Below are positions 26,212 through 33,462 of a DNA stretch of 33,462 nt, piece by piece. Where the stretch lies: positions 1 through 33,462 of the forward strand of contig DXAV01000047.1 of assembly GCA_019116805.1 (NCBI GenBank), in the 5' to 3' direction. This DNA is from Candidatus Bacteroides merdavium. Its GTDB lineage: Bacteria; Bacteroidota; Bacteroidia; Bacteroidales; Bacteroidaceae. The position numbers and the translations under genes are program-made. The notes beneath the pieces were generated by a model. It did no database searches and was not told where the DNA came from. It saw only the letters and a program-made list of their open reading frames with translations. Positions within the stretch are counted from its first letter, which is position 1. Every line of letters begins with the position of its first letter.

Positions 26212-26634
26212 ATGGCAGATAGTATAAAACATCAGGGTATTGTGGAAAACATAAGCGGTGCTCACCTGCAGGTGCGGATTGTACAAACTTCTGCTTGTGC
26301 TGCATGCAGCATCAAGGGACATTGTACCTCGGCCGACGCCAAAGAAAAATTGATTGATGTGACCGATGTGGCCGCGGCAGAGGCGTACCATCCAGGTGAC
26401 CGTGTGTGGGTAACGGGGCAGCTTTCTATGGGCGTGATGGCCGTTGTGCTGGCTTTCGTGATACCTTTTCTGTTGCTTGTAATTTCTCTTTTTGTTTTTA
26501 TGGCTTTATGGAATGACGAGCTCGGCGCAGCCTTGGGTTCGCTGTTTTTGCTTGTGCCCTATTATTTCATATTGTGGCTGAACAAGTCTCGACTGGGAAA
26601 GAAATTTTCTTTTTCCATCCAACCGATGAACTAA
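26212..26634 (+). CDS. rseC: RseC/MucC family protein (SoxR-reducing system type)
   Basis: Small inner-membrane protein of 140 residues. Members of this family modulate sigma-E signalling or help reduce SoxR in proteobacteria; in Bacteroidales they precede the rnf genes. A cytoplasmic Cys cluster is seen in TSACAACSIKGHC (C29-x2-C32-x5-C38), followed by two membrane segments (about 73-95 and 101-120) and a short basic tail. First gene of the rnf operon, 34 bases before rnfB. Its role here is probably linked to Rnf assembly or redox sensing; that is inferred from location. Confidence 0.88.
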   Translation: MADSIKHQGIVENISGAHLQVRIVQTSACAACSIKGHCTSADAKEKLIDVTDVAAAEAYHPGDRVWVTGQLSMGVMAVVLAFVIPFLLLVISLFVFMALWNDELGAALGSLFLLVPYYFILWLNKSRLGKKFSFSIQPMN

Positions 26635-26668
26635 CTAATAATTCACAATTAATAAACAACAAATCTTT

Positions 26669-27577
26669 ATGAATGTAATTCTGATTGCAGTGATTTCGTT
26701 AGGGGTGATAGCGCTGGTACTGGCTGCCATCTTGTATGTCGCTTCCAAGAAATTCGCCGTGTATGAAGATCCGCGGATTGCTCAGGTGGCTGCTGTGCTG
26801 CCCCAGGCAAACTGTGGTGGATGTGGTTACCCGGGTTGTAGCGGATTTGCCGATGCTTGTGTAAAGGCCGGTTCGCTGGAAGGAAAGCTTTGTCCGGTTG
26901 GCGGACAACCGGTTATGGCAAAGGTTGCCGATATTCTCGGTTTGGCCGCTGCCGCTTCCGAACCGATGGTGGCGGTAGTAAGATGTAATGGTACTTGTCA
27001 GAATCGTCCGCGCATCAACCAGTATGACAGTGCGAAGAGTTGTGCCATCGCAGCCTCGCTTTATGGTGGTGAGACGGGTTGCAGCTATGGCTGTCTGGGA
27101 TGTGGCGATTGTGTGTCGGCCTGCCAGTTCGGTGCAATCCGCATGAATCCTGAAACGGGCTTGCCCGAAGTGGACGAAGCTAAGTGTACGGCTTGCGGTG
27201 CTTGTGCCAAAGCGTGCCCGCGCAACATTATCGAAATCCGCCCGCAGGGCAAGAAGTCACGTCGCGTGTACGTGCAGTGTGTCAACAAGGATAAGGGTGC
27301 CGTGGCGCGCAAGGCTTGTACGGCTGCCTGCATCGGTTGTGGCAAATGCGTGAAGGTATGTGCTTTCGAAGCCATTACGCTGGAGAACAATCTGGCTTAC
27401 ATCGATCCGAACAAGTGTAAGTCTTGCCGCAAGTGCGAAGAGGCTTGTCCGCAGAACGCCATCATAGCCCTGAACTTCCCTCCACGTAAGCCGAAGACGG
27501 AAGAGGGGGCCGCTCCTGCTGCCGCTCCGAAAACAGAGGCTCCCAAGGCTCCTGAGGCTCCTAAAGCTGAAGCATAA
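26669..27577 (+). CDS. rnfB: Rnf electron transport complex subunit B
   Basis: Iron-sulfur subunit that takes electrons from reduced ferredoxin into the Rnf complex. The protein has 302 residues. One N-terminal membrane helix (about 2-24) precedes a [4Fe-4S] domain, NCGGCGYPGC (C49, C52, C57, with C75 further on). Four ferredoxin-type CxxCxxCxxxC motifs follow: CLGCGDCVSAC, CTACGACAKAC, CIGCGKCVKVC and CKSCRKCEEAC. The tail is Ala/Pro/Lys-rich. More clusters than the short proteobacterial RnfB, as in anaerobes using ferredoxin:NAD Rnf. 38 bases before rnfC. Confidence 0.96.
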   Translation: MNVILIAVISLGVIALVLAAILYVASKKFAVYEDPRIAQVAAVLPQANCGGCGYPGCSGFADACVKAGSLEGKLCPVGGQPVMAKVADILGLAAAASEPMVAVVRCNGTCQNRPRINQYDSAKSCAIAASLYGGETGCSYGCLGCGDCVSACQFGAIRMNPETGLPEVDEAKCTACGACAKACPRNIIEIRPQGKKSRRVYVQCVNKDKGAVARKACTAACIGCGKCVKVCAFEAITLENNLAYIDPNKCKSCRKCEEACPQNAIIALNFPPRKPKTEEGAAPAAAPKTEAPKAPEAPKAEA

Positions 27578-27615
27578 TCAACCCGAATCATAAACGACTA
27601 AAATACAGAATTTGT

Positions 27616-28953
27616 ATGTTGAAAACATTTTCAATCGGTGGTGTTCATCCACACGAAAATAAACTTTCAGCACATCAGCCCATCGTCAAGGCAGAAGTAC
27701 CTGCCAAGGCTGTCATCTTGCTAGGCCAGCACATCGGTGCTCCTGCAAAGCCGATTGTGGCTAAGGGTGATGTTGTGAAAGTAGGTACGAAGATTGCCGA
27801 ACCCGGCGGCTTCGTATCAGCAGCCATTCATTCGTCCGTCAGCGGCAAAGTTGCCAAGATTGATACGATTGTTGATGCCAGCGGCTATGCCAAGCCTGCC
27901 ATCTTCATCGATGTAGAGGGCGACGAATGGGAAGAGAGCATTGACCGCACCGACACGTTGGTGAAGGAATGCAACCTGTCCTCTGAAGAAATTGTCAAGA
28001 AGATAGCCGATGCCGGTATTGTAGGTATGGGCGGTGCCTGCTTCCCCACGCAAGTGAAGCTTTGTCCGCCTCCTGCATTCAAGGCTGAATGTGTCATCAT
28101 CAACGCTGTGGAATGTGAACCTTACCTGACGGCCGACCACCAGCTGATGCTGGAGCATGCCGAGGAAATTATGGTAGGCGTGACAATCCTGATGAAAGCG
28201 GTCAAAGTGAACAAAGCGTTCATTGGTATTGAGAACAACAAGCCCGATGCCATCCAACTGATGACAAAGGTTGCTTCTTCTTATTCCGGCATTGAGGTAG
28301 TTCCTTTGAAAGTGAAATATCCGCAGGGTGGTGAAAAACAGTTGATAGACGCCATCATCAAACGTCAGGTAGCTGCCGGCGCGTTGCCCATCTCTACGGG
28401 TGCCGTAGTACAGAACGTAGGTACAGCCTTCGCTGTATATGAGGCTGTGCAGAAGAATAAACCATTGTTCGAACGCGTCATCACCGTTACCGGCAAGTCA
28501 TTGGCCAAACCGTCCAACTTTCTGGCCCGTATCGGTACGCCGATGCAGCAACTGATTGACGCCTGCGGTGGTCTGCCCGAAGATACAGGTAAGATTATCG
28601 GTGGTGGTCCGATGATGGGTAAGGCGTTGGTCAACACCGACGTTCCTACTGCCAAAGGAAGCTCTGGCATCCTGATCATGAACAACAAGGAAGCCAAGCG
28701 CGGAGCCATACAGCCCTGTATCCGTTGCGCCAAGTGTGTAGGTGCCTGTCCGATGGGACTGGAGCCCTTCCTGCTTGCCACTGTTTCGGCTCATGGCGAT
28801 TTTGAGCGTGTGGAGAAGGAGGACATTATGTCTTGTATCGAGTGCGGATCGTGCCAGTTCACTTGTCCGTCCAATCGTCCGATGCTTGACTACATCCGTT
28901 TGGGTAAAGCTAAGGTCGGAGCTATGATACGTGCTCGTCAGGCCAAGAAGTAA
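27616..28953 (+). CDS. rnfC: Rnf electron transport complex subunit C
   Basis: Peripheral subunit thought to hold FMN, interact with NADH/NAD+ and carry two [4Fe-4S] clusters. The protein has 445 residues. The Complex-I 51-kDa-like core contains GIVGMGGACFPTQVK (nucleotide and FMN-binding glycine-rich region) and NAVECEPYLTADH. Cluster motifs CIRCAKCVGACP (about 368-379) and CIECGSCQFTCP (about 407-418) are intact. An RnfC N-terminal barrel-sandwich region (KPIVAKGDVVKVGTKIAEPG) precedes them. 31 bases before rnfD in the same operon. Confidence 0.97.
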   Translation: MLKTFSIGGVHPHENKLSAHQPIVKAEVPAKAVILLGQHIGAPAKPIVAKGDVVKVGTKIAEPGGFVSAAIHSSVSGKVAKIDTIVDASGYAKPAIFIDVEGDEWEESIDRTDTLVKECNLSSEEIVKKIADAGIVGMGGACFPTQVKLCPPPAFKAECVIINAVECEPYLTADHQLMLEHAEEIMVGVTILMKAVKVNKAFIGIENNKPDAIQLMTKVASSYSGIEVVPLKVKYPQGGEKQLIDAIIKRQVAAGALPISTGAVVQNVGTAFAVYEAVQKNKPLFERVITVTGKSLAKPSNFLARIGTPMQQLIDACGGLPEDTGKIIGGGPMMGKALVNTDVPTAKGSSGILIMNNKEAKRGAIQPCIRCAKCVGACPMGLEPFLLATVSAHGDFERVEKEDIMSCIECGSCQFTCPSNRPMLDYIRLGKAKVGAMIRARQAKK

Positions 28954-28984
28954 GAATAGTAAAGAATAGAATTCAAGAACATTT

Positions 28985-29977
28985 ATGAATAAATTAATTG
29001 TATCCCTTTCGCCCCACGTTCATGGAGGTGACAGCGTGAAGAAGAATATGTACGGTGTGCTCATTGCACTGCTGCCTGCCTTCCTCGTGTCCCTCTACTT
29101 TTTTGGAGTGGGTGCTTTGATTGTGACTCTGACTTCTGTATTGGCTTGCGTGTTCTTTGAGTGGGCCATTGTCAAGTTCATTATGAAGAAAGAAGCTACG
29201 ACCGTTTGCGACGGTTCGGCTATTATCACAGGCGTGTTGTTGGCTTTTAACCTGCCTTCCAACCTGCCTGTCTGGATTATCATCATCGGTGCCTTGTTTG
29301 CCATCGGTGTCGGCAAGATGTCATTCGGTGGTTTGGGCTGCAACCCCTTCAACCCTGCCTTGGTGGGGCGTGTGTTCCTGTTGCTGTCCTTCCCCGTGCA
29401 GATGACAAGTTGGCCTGCTGTAGGACAGCTGACTGCTTATACGGATGCTGTGACTACCGCCACCCCGCTGGCTATTATGAAAGGTGTGGCCAACGGTGCT
29501 CCCGGCTTTTCCATGGACCAGCTTCCCGGTGCGCTGGATTTGTTCTTCGGAAACAATCCCGGTTGTATCGGTGAGGTAAGTGCCGTAGCTCTGTTGCTGG
29601 GTCTGGTATATATGCTGTGGAAGAAAATCATTACGTGGCACATCCCTGTGTCCATCTTGCTGACAGTATTCGTGTTCGCGTCCATCATGCACATGGTTGA
29701 TCCTGATAAATATGCCTGCGGTTTGGTTCACTTGCTTTCCGGTGGTCTGATGTTGGGTGCTGTGTTTATGGCAACCGATTATGTAACATCTCCGATGAAC
29801 CACAAGGGTATGTTGATTTATGGTGTCTGCATCGGTTTGCTGACGGTCATTATTCGTCTGTTCGGTGCATATCCTGAAGGTATGTCGTTCGCCATTCTGA
29901 TTATGAACGCGTTCACTCCGCTTATTAATACGTATGTCAAACCAAAACGCTTCGGGGAGGTGGCTAAGAAAAAATGA
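28985..29977 (+). CDS. rnfD: Rnf electron transport complex subunit D
   Basis: Integral membrane flavoprotein of the Rnf ion pump, homologous to NqrB. The protein has 330 residues with about 9-10 hydrophobic segments. The covalent-FMN motif is seen as DAVTTATPL, with T160 the likely attachment residue. FGGLGCNPFNPALVGRVFL and ATDYVTSPMNHKG are typical of the family. Its TGA overlaps the rnfG ATG (ATGA at 29974-29977), so the two flavoprotein subunits are translationally coupled. Confidence 0.97.
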   Translation: MNKLIVSLSPHVHGGDSVKKNMYGVLIALLPAFLVSLYFFGVGALIVTLTSVLACVFFEWAIVKFIMKKEATTVCDGSAIITGVLLAFNLPSNLPVWIIIIGALFAIGVGKMSFGGLGCNPFNPALVGRVFLLLSFPVQMTSWPAVGQLTAYTDAVTTATPLAIMKGVANGAPGFSMDQLPGALDLFFGNNPGCIGEVSAVALLLGLVYMLWKKIITWHIPVSILLTVFVFASIMHMVDPDKYACGLVHLLSGGLMLGAVFMATDYVTSPMNHKGMLIYGVCIGLLTVIIRLFGAYPEGMSFAILIMNAFTPLINTYVKPKRFGEVAKKK

Positions 29978-30633
29978 AAAAGTTAGAATCATCATTAAAG
30001 AATATGCTGCTGGTACTCACGGGGGTAACTGCAATCTCCGTAGCGTTGCTGGCTTATGTGAACGAACTGACCAAAGAACCCATCGCAGCGGCCAACGCCA
30101 AGACTTTGAGTGACGCCGTGAAGGCTGTGGTTCCTGGTTTTGACAACGATCCGATTGCTGAAAAGAAGATGCAGGAAGTGAACGGCGTGGAGTATGCGGT
30201 TTATCCTGCTACCAAGAGCGGTGAGTTTATTGGTGCAGCTGTCGAGGCATCAGCTATGGGTTTCGGAGGAGACCTGCGTGTATTGGTAGGCTTCGATGCT
30301 CAGGGTAACATTATCGACTACTCGCTGCTGTCTCATGCCGAGACTCCAGGTTTGGGTTCGAAAGCGTCTGACTGGTTCAAGAAAGGAAATAAAGGTGATA
30401 TTACCGGAAAGAATCCCGGAAGCGCTCCGCTGACGGTGAGCAAGGACGGTGGCGAAATTGATGCCATCACGGCTTCTACCATCACATCGCGTGCTTTCTT
30501 GAATGCTGTGAATACGGCTTATGCCGCTTACGCCGGACAGAATACGGCCGATGGAGCTACAGGAGCCACTCAAAAGAATGTTGAACAACCCGCTGCCGAA
30601 TCTGCTGCAACAGATTCAATCAGCGCCAAATAA
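29974..30633 (+). CDS. rnfG: Rnf electron transport complex subunit G
   Basis: FMN-carrying subunit with one N-terminal membrane helix (about 10-28) and a periplasmic FMN-binding domain, homologous to NqrC. The protein has 219 residues. The covalent flavin site is DAITASTI, with T169 the likely FMN-linked Thr. HAETPGLGSKASDWF is the other family hallmark. The C-terminal 25 residues are Ala/Thr/Gln-rich and not conserved. Starts inside the rnfD stop codon; rnfE follows 17 bases later. Confidence 0.96.
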   Translation: MKKLESSLKNMLLVLTGVTAISVALLAYVNELTKEPIAAANAKTLSDAVKAVVPGFDNDPIAEKKMQEVNGVEYAVYPATKSGEFIGAAVEASAMGFGGDLRVLVGFDAQGNIIDYSLLSHAETPGLGSKASDWFKKGNKGDITGKNPGSAPLTVSKDGGEIDAITASTITSRAFLNAVNTAYAAYAGQNTADGATGATQKNVEQPAAESAATDSISAK

Positions 30634-30650
30634 AGAAAGGAGCCTGACTT

Positions 30651-31235
30651 ATGAATAACTTTAAAGTTTTGATGAACGGCATTATCAAGGAGAATCCTAC
30701 CTTTGTGCTTCTGCTTGGTATGTGTCCTACACTGGGTACCACTTCTTCCGCCATTAACGGTATGGGTATGGGACTGGCCACCATGTTTGTGCTCATCTGC
30801 TCCAACGTGGTAATCTCTGCCATCAAGAACCTTATCCCCGACATGGTGCGCATTCCGTCGTATATCGTGGTTATCGCTTCGTTTGTGACGTTGCTTCAGA
30901 TGGTGATGCAGGCTTATGTTCCGGCGTTGTATGCCACGCTGGGTTTGTTCATCCCGTTGATTGTGGTGAACTGTATCGTGCTGGGACGTGCCGAGGCCTT
31001 TGCAGCCAAGAACAATCCAGTGGCATCCCTGTTCGACGGTATTGGTATCGGCTTAGGCTTCACCATTGCCTTGACGCTGCTGGGCGCTGTCCGTGAATTC
31101 TTGGGAACTGGAAAGATTTTCGGTCTTTCACTCATTCCTGAAGATTATGGAATGCTGATATTCGTTCTGGCACCGGGTGCCTTCATCGCGTTAGGTTATC
31201 TCATCGCTTTGGTGAACCGCCTAAAGAAAGCTTGA
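30651..31235 (+). CDS. rnfE: Rnf electron transport complex subunit E
   Basis: Integral membrane subunit, homologous to NqrD and paired with RnfA. The protein has 194 residues and about six membrane segments. LLLGMCPTLGTTSSAINGMGMGLATMF near the N-terminus carries the conserved Cys, and the second half holds VVNCIVLGRAEAFA, which pairs with the equivalent Cys motif of RnfA. In Rnf/Nqr structures these four Cys bind a membrane iron-sulfur cluster. (The family segment quoted first is best read as LLLGMCPTLG then SSAINGMGMG.) A 74-base gap with a dyad separates it from rnfA. Confidence 0.96.
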   Translation: MNNFKVLMNGIIKENPTFVLLLGMCPTLGTTSSAINGMGMGLATMFVLICSNVVISAIKNLIPDMVRIPSYIVVIASFVTLLQMVMQAYVPALYATLGLFIPLIVVNCIVLGRAEAFAAKNNPVASLFDGIGIGLGFTIALTLLGAVREFLGTGKIFGLSLIPEDYGMLIFVLAPGAFIALGYLIALVNRLKKA

Positions 31236-31242
31236 GGCAACG

Positions 31243-31301
31243 GACAACCGGGGGGGAGTGGATTTTCTTCCGATCGGTTGTCAATTATTAACTGTTAATT
31301 G
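31243..31301 (+). promoter_or_regulatory. Dyads in the rnfE-rnfA gap
   Basis: GACAACCG (31243-31250) and CGGTTGTC (31275-31282) form an 8-base-pair stem with a 24-base loop. An imperfect AT-rich palindrome (31282-31301) follows, ending 8 bases before the rnfA ATG. It could be a processing, attenuation or stability element. Confidence 0.45.
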
Positions 31302-31309
31302 ATTAGAAG

Positions 31310-31888
31310 ATGGAATATATCTTAATATTTATTTCGGCAGTCTTTGTAAACAACATCGTACTGTCACAGTTCTTGGGTATTTGTCCGTTTTTGGGCGTTT
31401 CCAAGAAAGTGGATACTGCGCTGGGTATGTCGGCTGCGGTAGCCTTCGTGCTCACCATTGCCACGATTGTCACCTTCCTGTTGCAGAAGTATGTATTGGA
31501 TGCCCTGAATTTGGGTTATCTGCAGACTATTACATTCATCCTTGTCATCGCCGCATTGGTACAGATGGTGGAAATCATTCTGAAAAAAGTATCGCCTTCG
31601 CTCTATCAGGCTTTGGGCGTATTCCTCCCTCTGATTACAACCAACTGCTGTATTTTGGGTGTGGCTATTTTGGTTATCCAGAAGGACTATGATTTGTTGA
31701 CGGGTGTGGTTTACGCATTCTCCACTGCGTTGGGCTTTGGCTTGGCATTGACGTTGTTTGCCGGTCTGCGTGAGCAGATGAGTCTGGTTAACATACCGAA
31801 GGGCATGCAGGGAACTCCTATTGCACTGATTACAGCTGGCCTTTTGGCTATGGCTTTCATGGGCTTTTCCGGTGTTGTGAAGATTTAA
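31310..31888 (+). CDS. rnfA: Rnf electron transport complex subunit A
   Basis: Integral membrane subunit, homologous to NqrE. The protein has 192 residues and about six membrane segments, with opposite topology to RnfE in known complexes. Conserved features: AVFVNNIVLSQFLGICPFLG with its Cys near the N-terminus, and PLITTNCCILGVAILV in the middle. Last gene of the operon (order B-C-D-G-E-A). A strong terminator follows (31915-31983). Confidence 0.96.
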   Translation: MEYILIFISAVFVNNIVLSQFLGICPFLGVSKKVDTALGMSAAVAFVLTIATIVTFLLQKYVLDALNLGYLQTITFILVIAALVQMVEIILKKVSPSLYQALGVFLPLITTNCCILGVAILVIQKDYDLLTGVVYAFSTALGFGLALTLFAGLREQMSLVNIPKGMQGTPIALITAGLLAMAFMGFSGVVKI

Positions 31889-31914
31889 GAAGCAGACATC
31901 GTTGAAAATAATGG

Positions 31915-31983
31915 CGTGTCGGCCTGTTTTTGGGGAAGTGGAAACACTTTTGAGAACTAAAAACAGGACGGCACGTTTTTTTT
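31915..31983 (+). terminator. Rho-independent terminator of the rnf operon
   Basis: Arms 31915-31931 and 31959-31975 pair over 17 bases with one G-U and one mismatch, enclosing an inner AAGTG-GAAA-CACTT hairpin, and are followed by eight T's (31976-31983). It lies 27 bases after the rnfA stop. Confidence 0.8.
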
Positions 31984-31992
31984 CTCATTTTT

Positions 31993-32025
31993 TCTGTATA
32001 AATTTAAAAATGTTTGCTACTTTTG
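31993..32025 (+). promoter_or_regulatory. Promoter of galE
   Basis: TCTG (31993-31996) as a weak -33 element, a 21-base spacer, then TACTTTTG (32018-32025), matching TAnnTTTG. The -7 box sits within a GCTAC-TTTT-GTAGC dyad (32016-32029). Predicted start near 32032, about 31 bases before the ATG. Confidence 0.55.
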
Positions 32026-32062
32026 TAGCAATAAAACGACCTAAAAACTAAAACACTCTATT

Positions 32063-33097
32063 ATGAAAGAAAGAATATTAGTGACAGGAGGTACCGGATA
32101 CATTGGTTCTCACACTGTTGTCGAACTGCAGAATGCTGGTTATGAAGTAGTGATTATTGATAATTTGTCTAACTCAAATGCTGATGTGGTGGACAATATT
32201 GAAAAGGTTTCTGGTATTCGTCCGGCGTTCGAGAAACTTGATTGTTTGGATTTAGAGGGACTTGACGCCATGTTCTCCAAATATAGCGGTATCAAAGCCA
32301 TTATTCATTTTGCAGCCAGTAAGGCTGTGGGTGAATCTGTTGAAAAGCCGTTGAAGTATTATCGTAACAACTTGCTTTCTTTGATTAACTTGCTTGATCT
32401 GATGCCTAAACATGGAGTAGAAGGTATCGTGTTCTCTTCTTCATGTACGGTATATGGTCAGCCCGATGTTCTGCCGGTAACTGAGTCTGCACCTATCAAG
32501 AAGGCTGAGTCTCCTTATGGAAATACCAAACAGATTAACGAAGAAATCATATGTGATACGGTGGCTTCGGGTGCACCTATTAATGCTATCATGTTGCGCT
32601 ATTTCAATCCGATTGGCGCTCATCCGACAGCATTGTTAGGAGAATTGCCCAACGGTGTTCCCCAAAATCTTGTTCCTTATCTGACACAGACGGCTATTGG
32701 TATTCGTGAGAAATTGAGTGTGTTTGGTGATGACTATGATACTCCTGACGGTTCTTGTATCCGTGACTTTATCAATGTTGTCGATCTGGCAAAAGCTCAC
32801 GTTGTGGCTATTGACCGTATTCTGCAGCACAAGCAGAAAGAGAAAGTGGAAGTGTTCAACATCGGAACAGGCCGTGGGCTTTCTGTACTTGAGCTCATTA
32901 AGGCTTTCGAAACATCAACAGGTGTGAAGTTGAATTATCAGATTGTAGGCCGTCGTGCTGGTGATATTGTAAAGGTTTGGGCAGATCCGACATTGGCCAA
33001 TGAAGAGCTGGGTTGGAAGGCTGAAACATCCATTGAAGACACGGTGCGTTCTGCATGGAACTGGCAGTTGAAGCTTCGCGAAAGGGGAATCCAATAA
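32063..33097 (+). CDS. galE: UDP-glucose 4-epimerase
   Basis: Cytosolic enzyme interconverting UDP-glucose and UDP-galactose for galactose use and surface polysaccharide synthesis. The protein has 344 residues, normal for GalE. The N-terminal NAD-binding motif is TGGTGYIGSH, the catalytic Ser/Thr region is SSSCTVYG, and the Y-x3-K pair is Y152-K156 in SPYGNTKQ. LRYFNPIGAHPT and RDFINVVDLAKAH are standard GalE signatures. Separated from rnfA by a terminator and with its own promoter-like motif, so probably a single-gene unit ended by the hairpin at 33149-33174. Confidence 0.96.
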   Translation: MKERILVTGGTGYIGSHTVVELQNAGYEVVIIDNLSNSNADVVDNIEKVSGIRPAFEKLDCLDLEGLDAMFSKYSGIKAIIHFAASKAVGESVEKPLKYYRNNLLSLINLLDLMPKHGVEGIVFSSSCTVYGQPDVLPVTESAPIKKAESPYGNTKQINEEIICDTVASGAPINAIMLRYFNPIGAHPTALLGELPNGVPQNLVPYLTQTAIGIREKLSVFGDDYDTPDGSCIRDFINVVDLAKAHVVAIDRILQHKQKEKVEVFNIGTGRGLSVLELIKAFETSTGVKLNYQIVGRRAGDIVKVWADPTLANEELGWKAETSIEDTVRSAWNWQLKLRERGIQ

Positions 33098-33148
33098 GAA
33101 AGAAATAGAAAAAATATAATAAACGAAGAAAAAAAACATCAACTCATT

Positions 33149-33174
33149 GAACAAATGTGGTTCCATATTTGTTC
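33149..33174 (+). terminator. Hairpin after galE
   Basis: GAACAAATGTGG (33149-33160) and CCATATTTGTTC (33163-33174) pair over 12 bases with one G-U. It lies 51 bases after the galE stop and is followed by TTTGATT, so it is a likely terminator with a weak U-tract. Confidence 0.6.
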
Positions 33175-33267
33175 TTTGATTGCAATAAGCCTCAAACCGG
33201 TATGTGTATGTGAATATTCATAGTACGGTGTTTTATGTAAGTGACATAAATAGGCATAATTGCATAG

Positions 33268-33275
33268 TAGTTTTG
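33268..33275 (+). promoter_or_regulatory. -7-like box between the two terminators
   Basis: TAGTTTTG matches TAnnTTTG; no clear -33 element. A TTTATGT-AAGTG-ACATAAA dyad (33232-33250) lies just upstream. A transcript from here would run about 55 bases to the strong terminator at 33304-33340. Confidence 0.35.
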
Positions 33276-33303
33276 TCGTGTTTTATTTTGTGTTTGTGTT
33301 GTG

Positions 33304-33340
33304 AATAGGTCTTGTCGTGATGACAAGACCTATTTTTTGT
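33304..33340 (+). terminator. Strong rho-independent terminator with no gene directly before it
   Basis: AATAGGTCTTGTC (33304-33316) and GACAAGACCTATT (33322-33334) form a perfect 13-base-pair stem with a 5-base loop, then a T-tract. The symmetric A-rich left flank is short, so it favours plus-strand termination. Confidence 0.75.
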
Positions 33341-33462
33341 TCATTTCCAGCTTCTCAGAAGGTAGAGGTCTTTTGTCAATATGGACGTTGAAAGATTATT
33401 CTTATTTTGATAAGAATATTAATAATTCATATGAATGTAAATTGAAATATTTTTTAACTTTG

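Larger units (their letters stand above)
33098..33462. other. Non-coding stretch after galE
   Basis: AT-rich, 365 bases, with no convincing protein gene on either strand. It holds the galE hairpin, a dyad at 33232-33250, a -7-like box, the strong terminator at 33304-33340, and at the very end TAACTTTG (33455-33462), a TAnnTTTG match that may be the promoter of a gene beyond the window. Confidence 0.6.

Noticed and set aside
27480..27577. Ala/Pro/Lys-rich end of rnfB considered as a frameshifted tail
   Set aside because: Such tails are ordinary in RnfB, and the frame ends cleanly before rnfC.

Overview
The window looks like a chromosomal segment of a gut Bacteroidales bacterium, most likely Bacteroides or Phocaeicola. 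The evidence is fimbrillin-type lipoproteins, BACON and BspA-type leucine-rich-repeat (LRR) domains, a DUF3078 protein, an rnfBCDGEA operon led by rseC, and several promoters of the Bacteroides type (TTTG, about 19 bases, TAnnTTTG). Most exported proteins carry lipoprotein signal peptides. I saw no rRNA, tRNA, integrase, transposase or CRISPR array.

Layout. (1) 1-4910, plus strand: a GH2 exo-glycosidase lipoprotein whose start lies left of the window, then a Dcu-type C4-dicarboxylate carrier. (2) 9402-4925, minus strand: three tightly packed genes for a WG-repeat/NTF2-like lipoprotein, a periplasmic or outer-membrane protein of unknown function, and a fibronectin-III/LRR lipoprotein. (3) 14964-9613, minus strand: a three-gene fimbrial operon (fimbrillin, a 1164-residue fimbrillin-LRR-BACON-M64 metallopeptidase fusion, fimbrillin). 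(4) 15145-16632, plus strand, divergent: an S41 peptidase lipoprotein. (5) 21727-16715, minus strand: pyrG, yidC and a MATE exporter. (6) 21886-25952, plus strand: a DUF3078 beta-barrel protein and a GH31 glycosidase. (7) 26212-31888, plus strand: rseC-rnfB-rnfC-rnfD-rnfG-rnfE-rnfA, then galE (32063-33097). The last 365 bases have no protein gene but hold two hairpins and two promoter-like motifs.

How it fits together. The Rnf complex would couple ferredoxin/NAD redox exchange to ion pumping, and a Dcu carrier fits fumarate/succinate exchange in an anaerobe that ferments glycans released by enzymes such as the GH2 and GH31 proteins. The most unusual part is 4925-14964: two neighbouring surface-lipoprotein operons that each contain a protein with the same LRR cap, one of them fused to a metallopeptidase and a pilin-like domain. 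This may be a surface protease or adhesin displayed on or near a fimbria. That function is inferred from domain architecture only.
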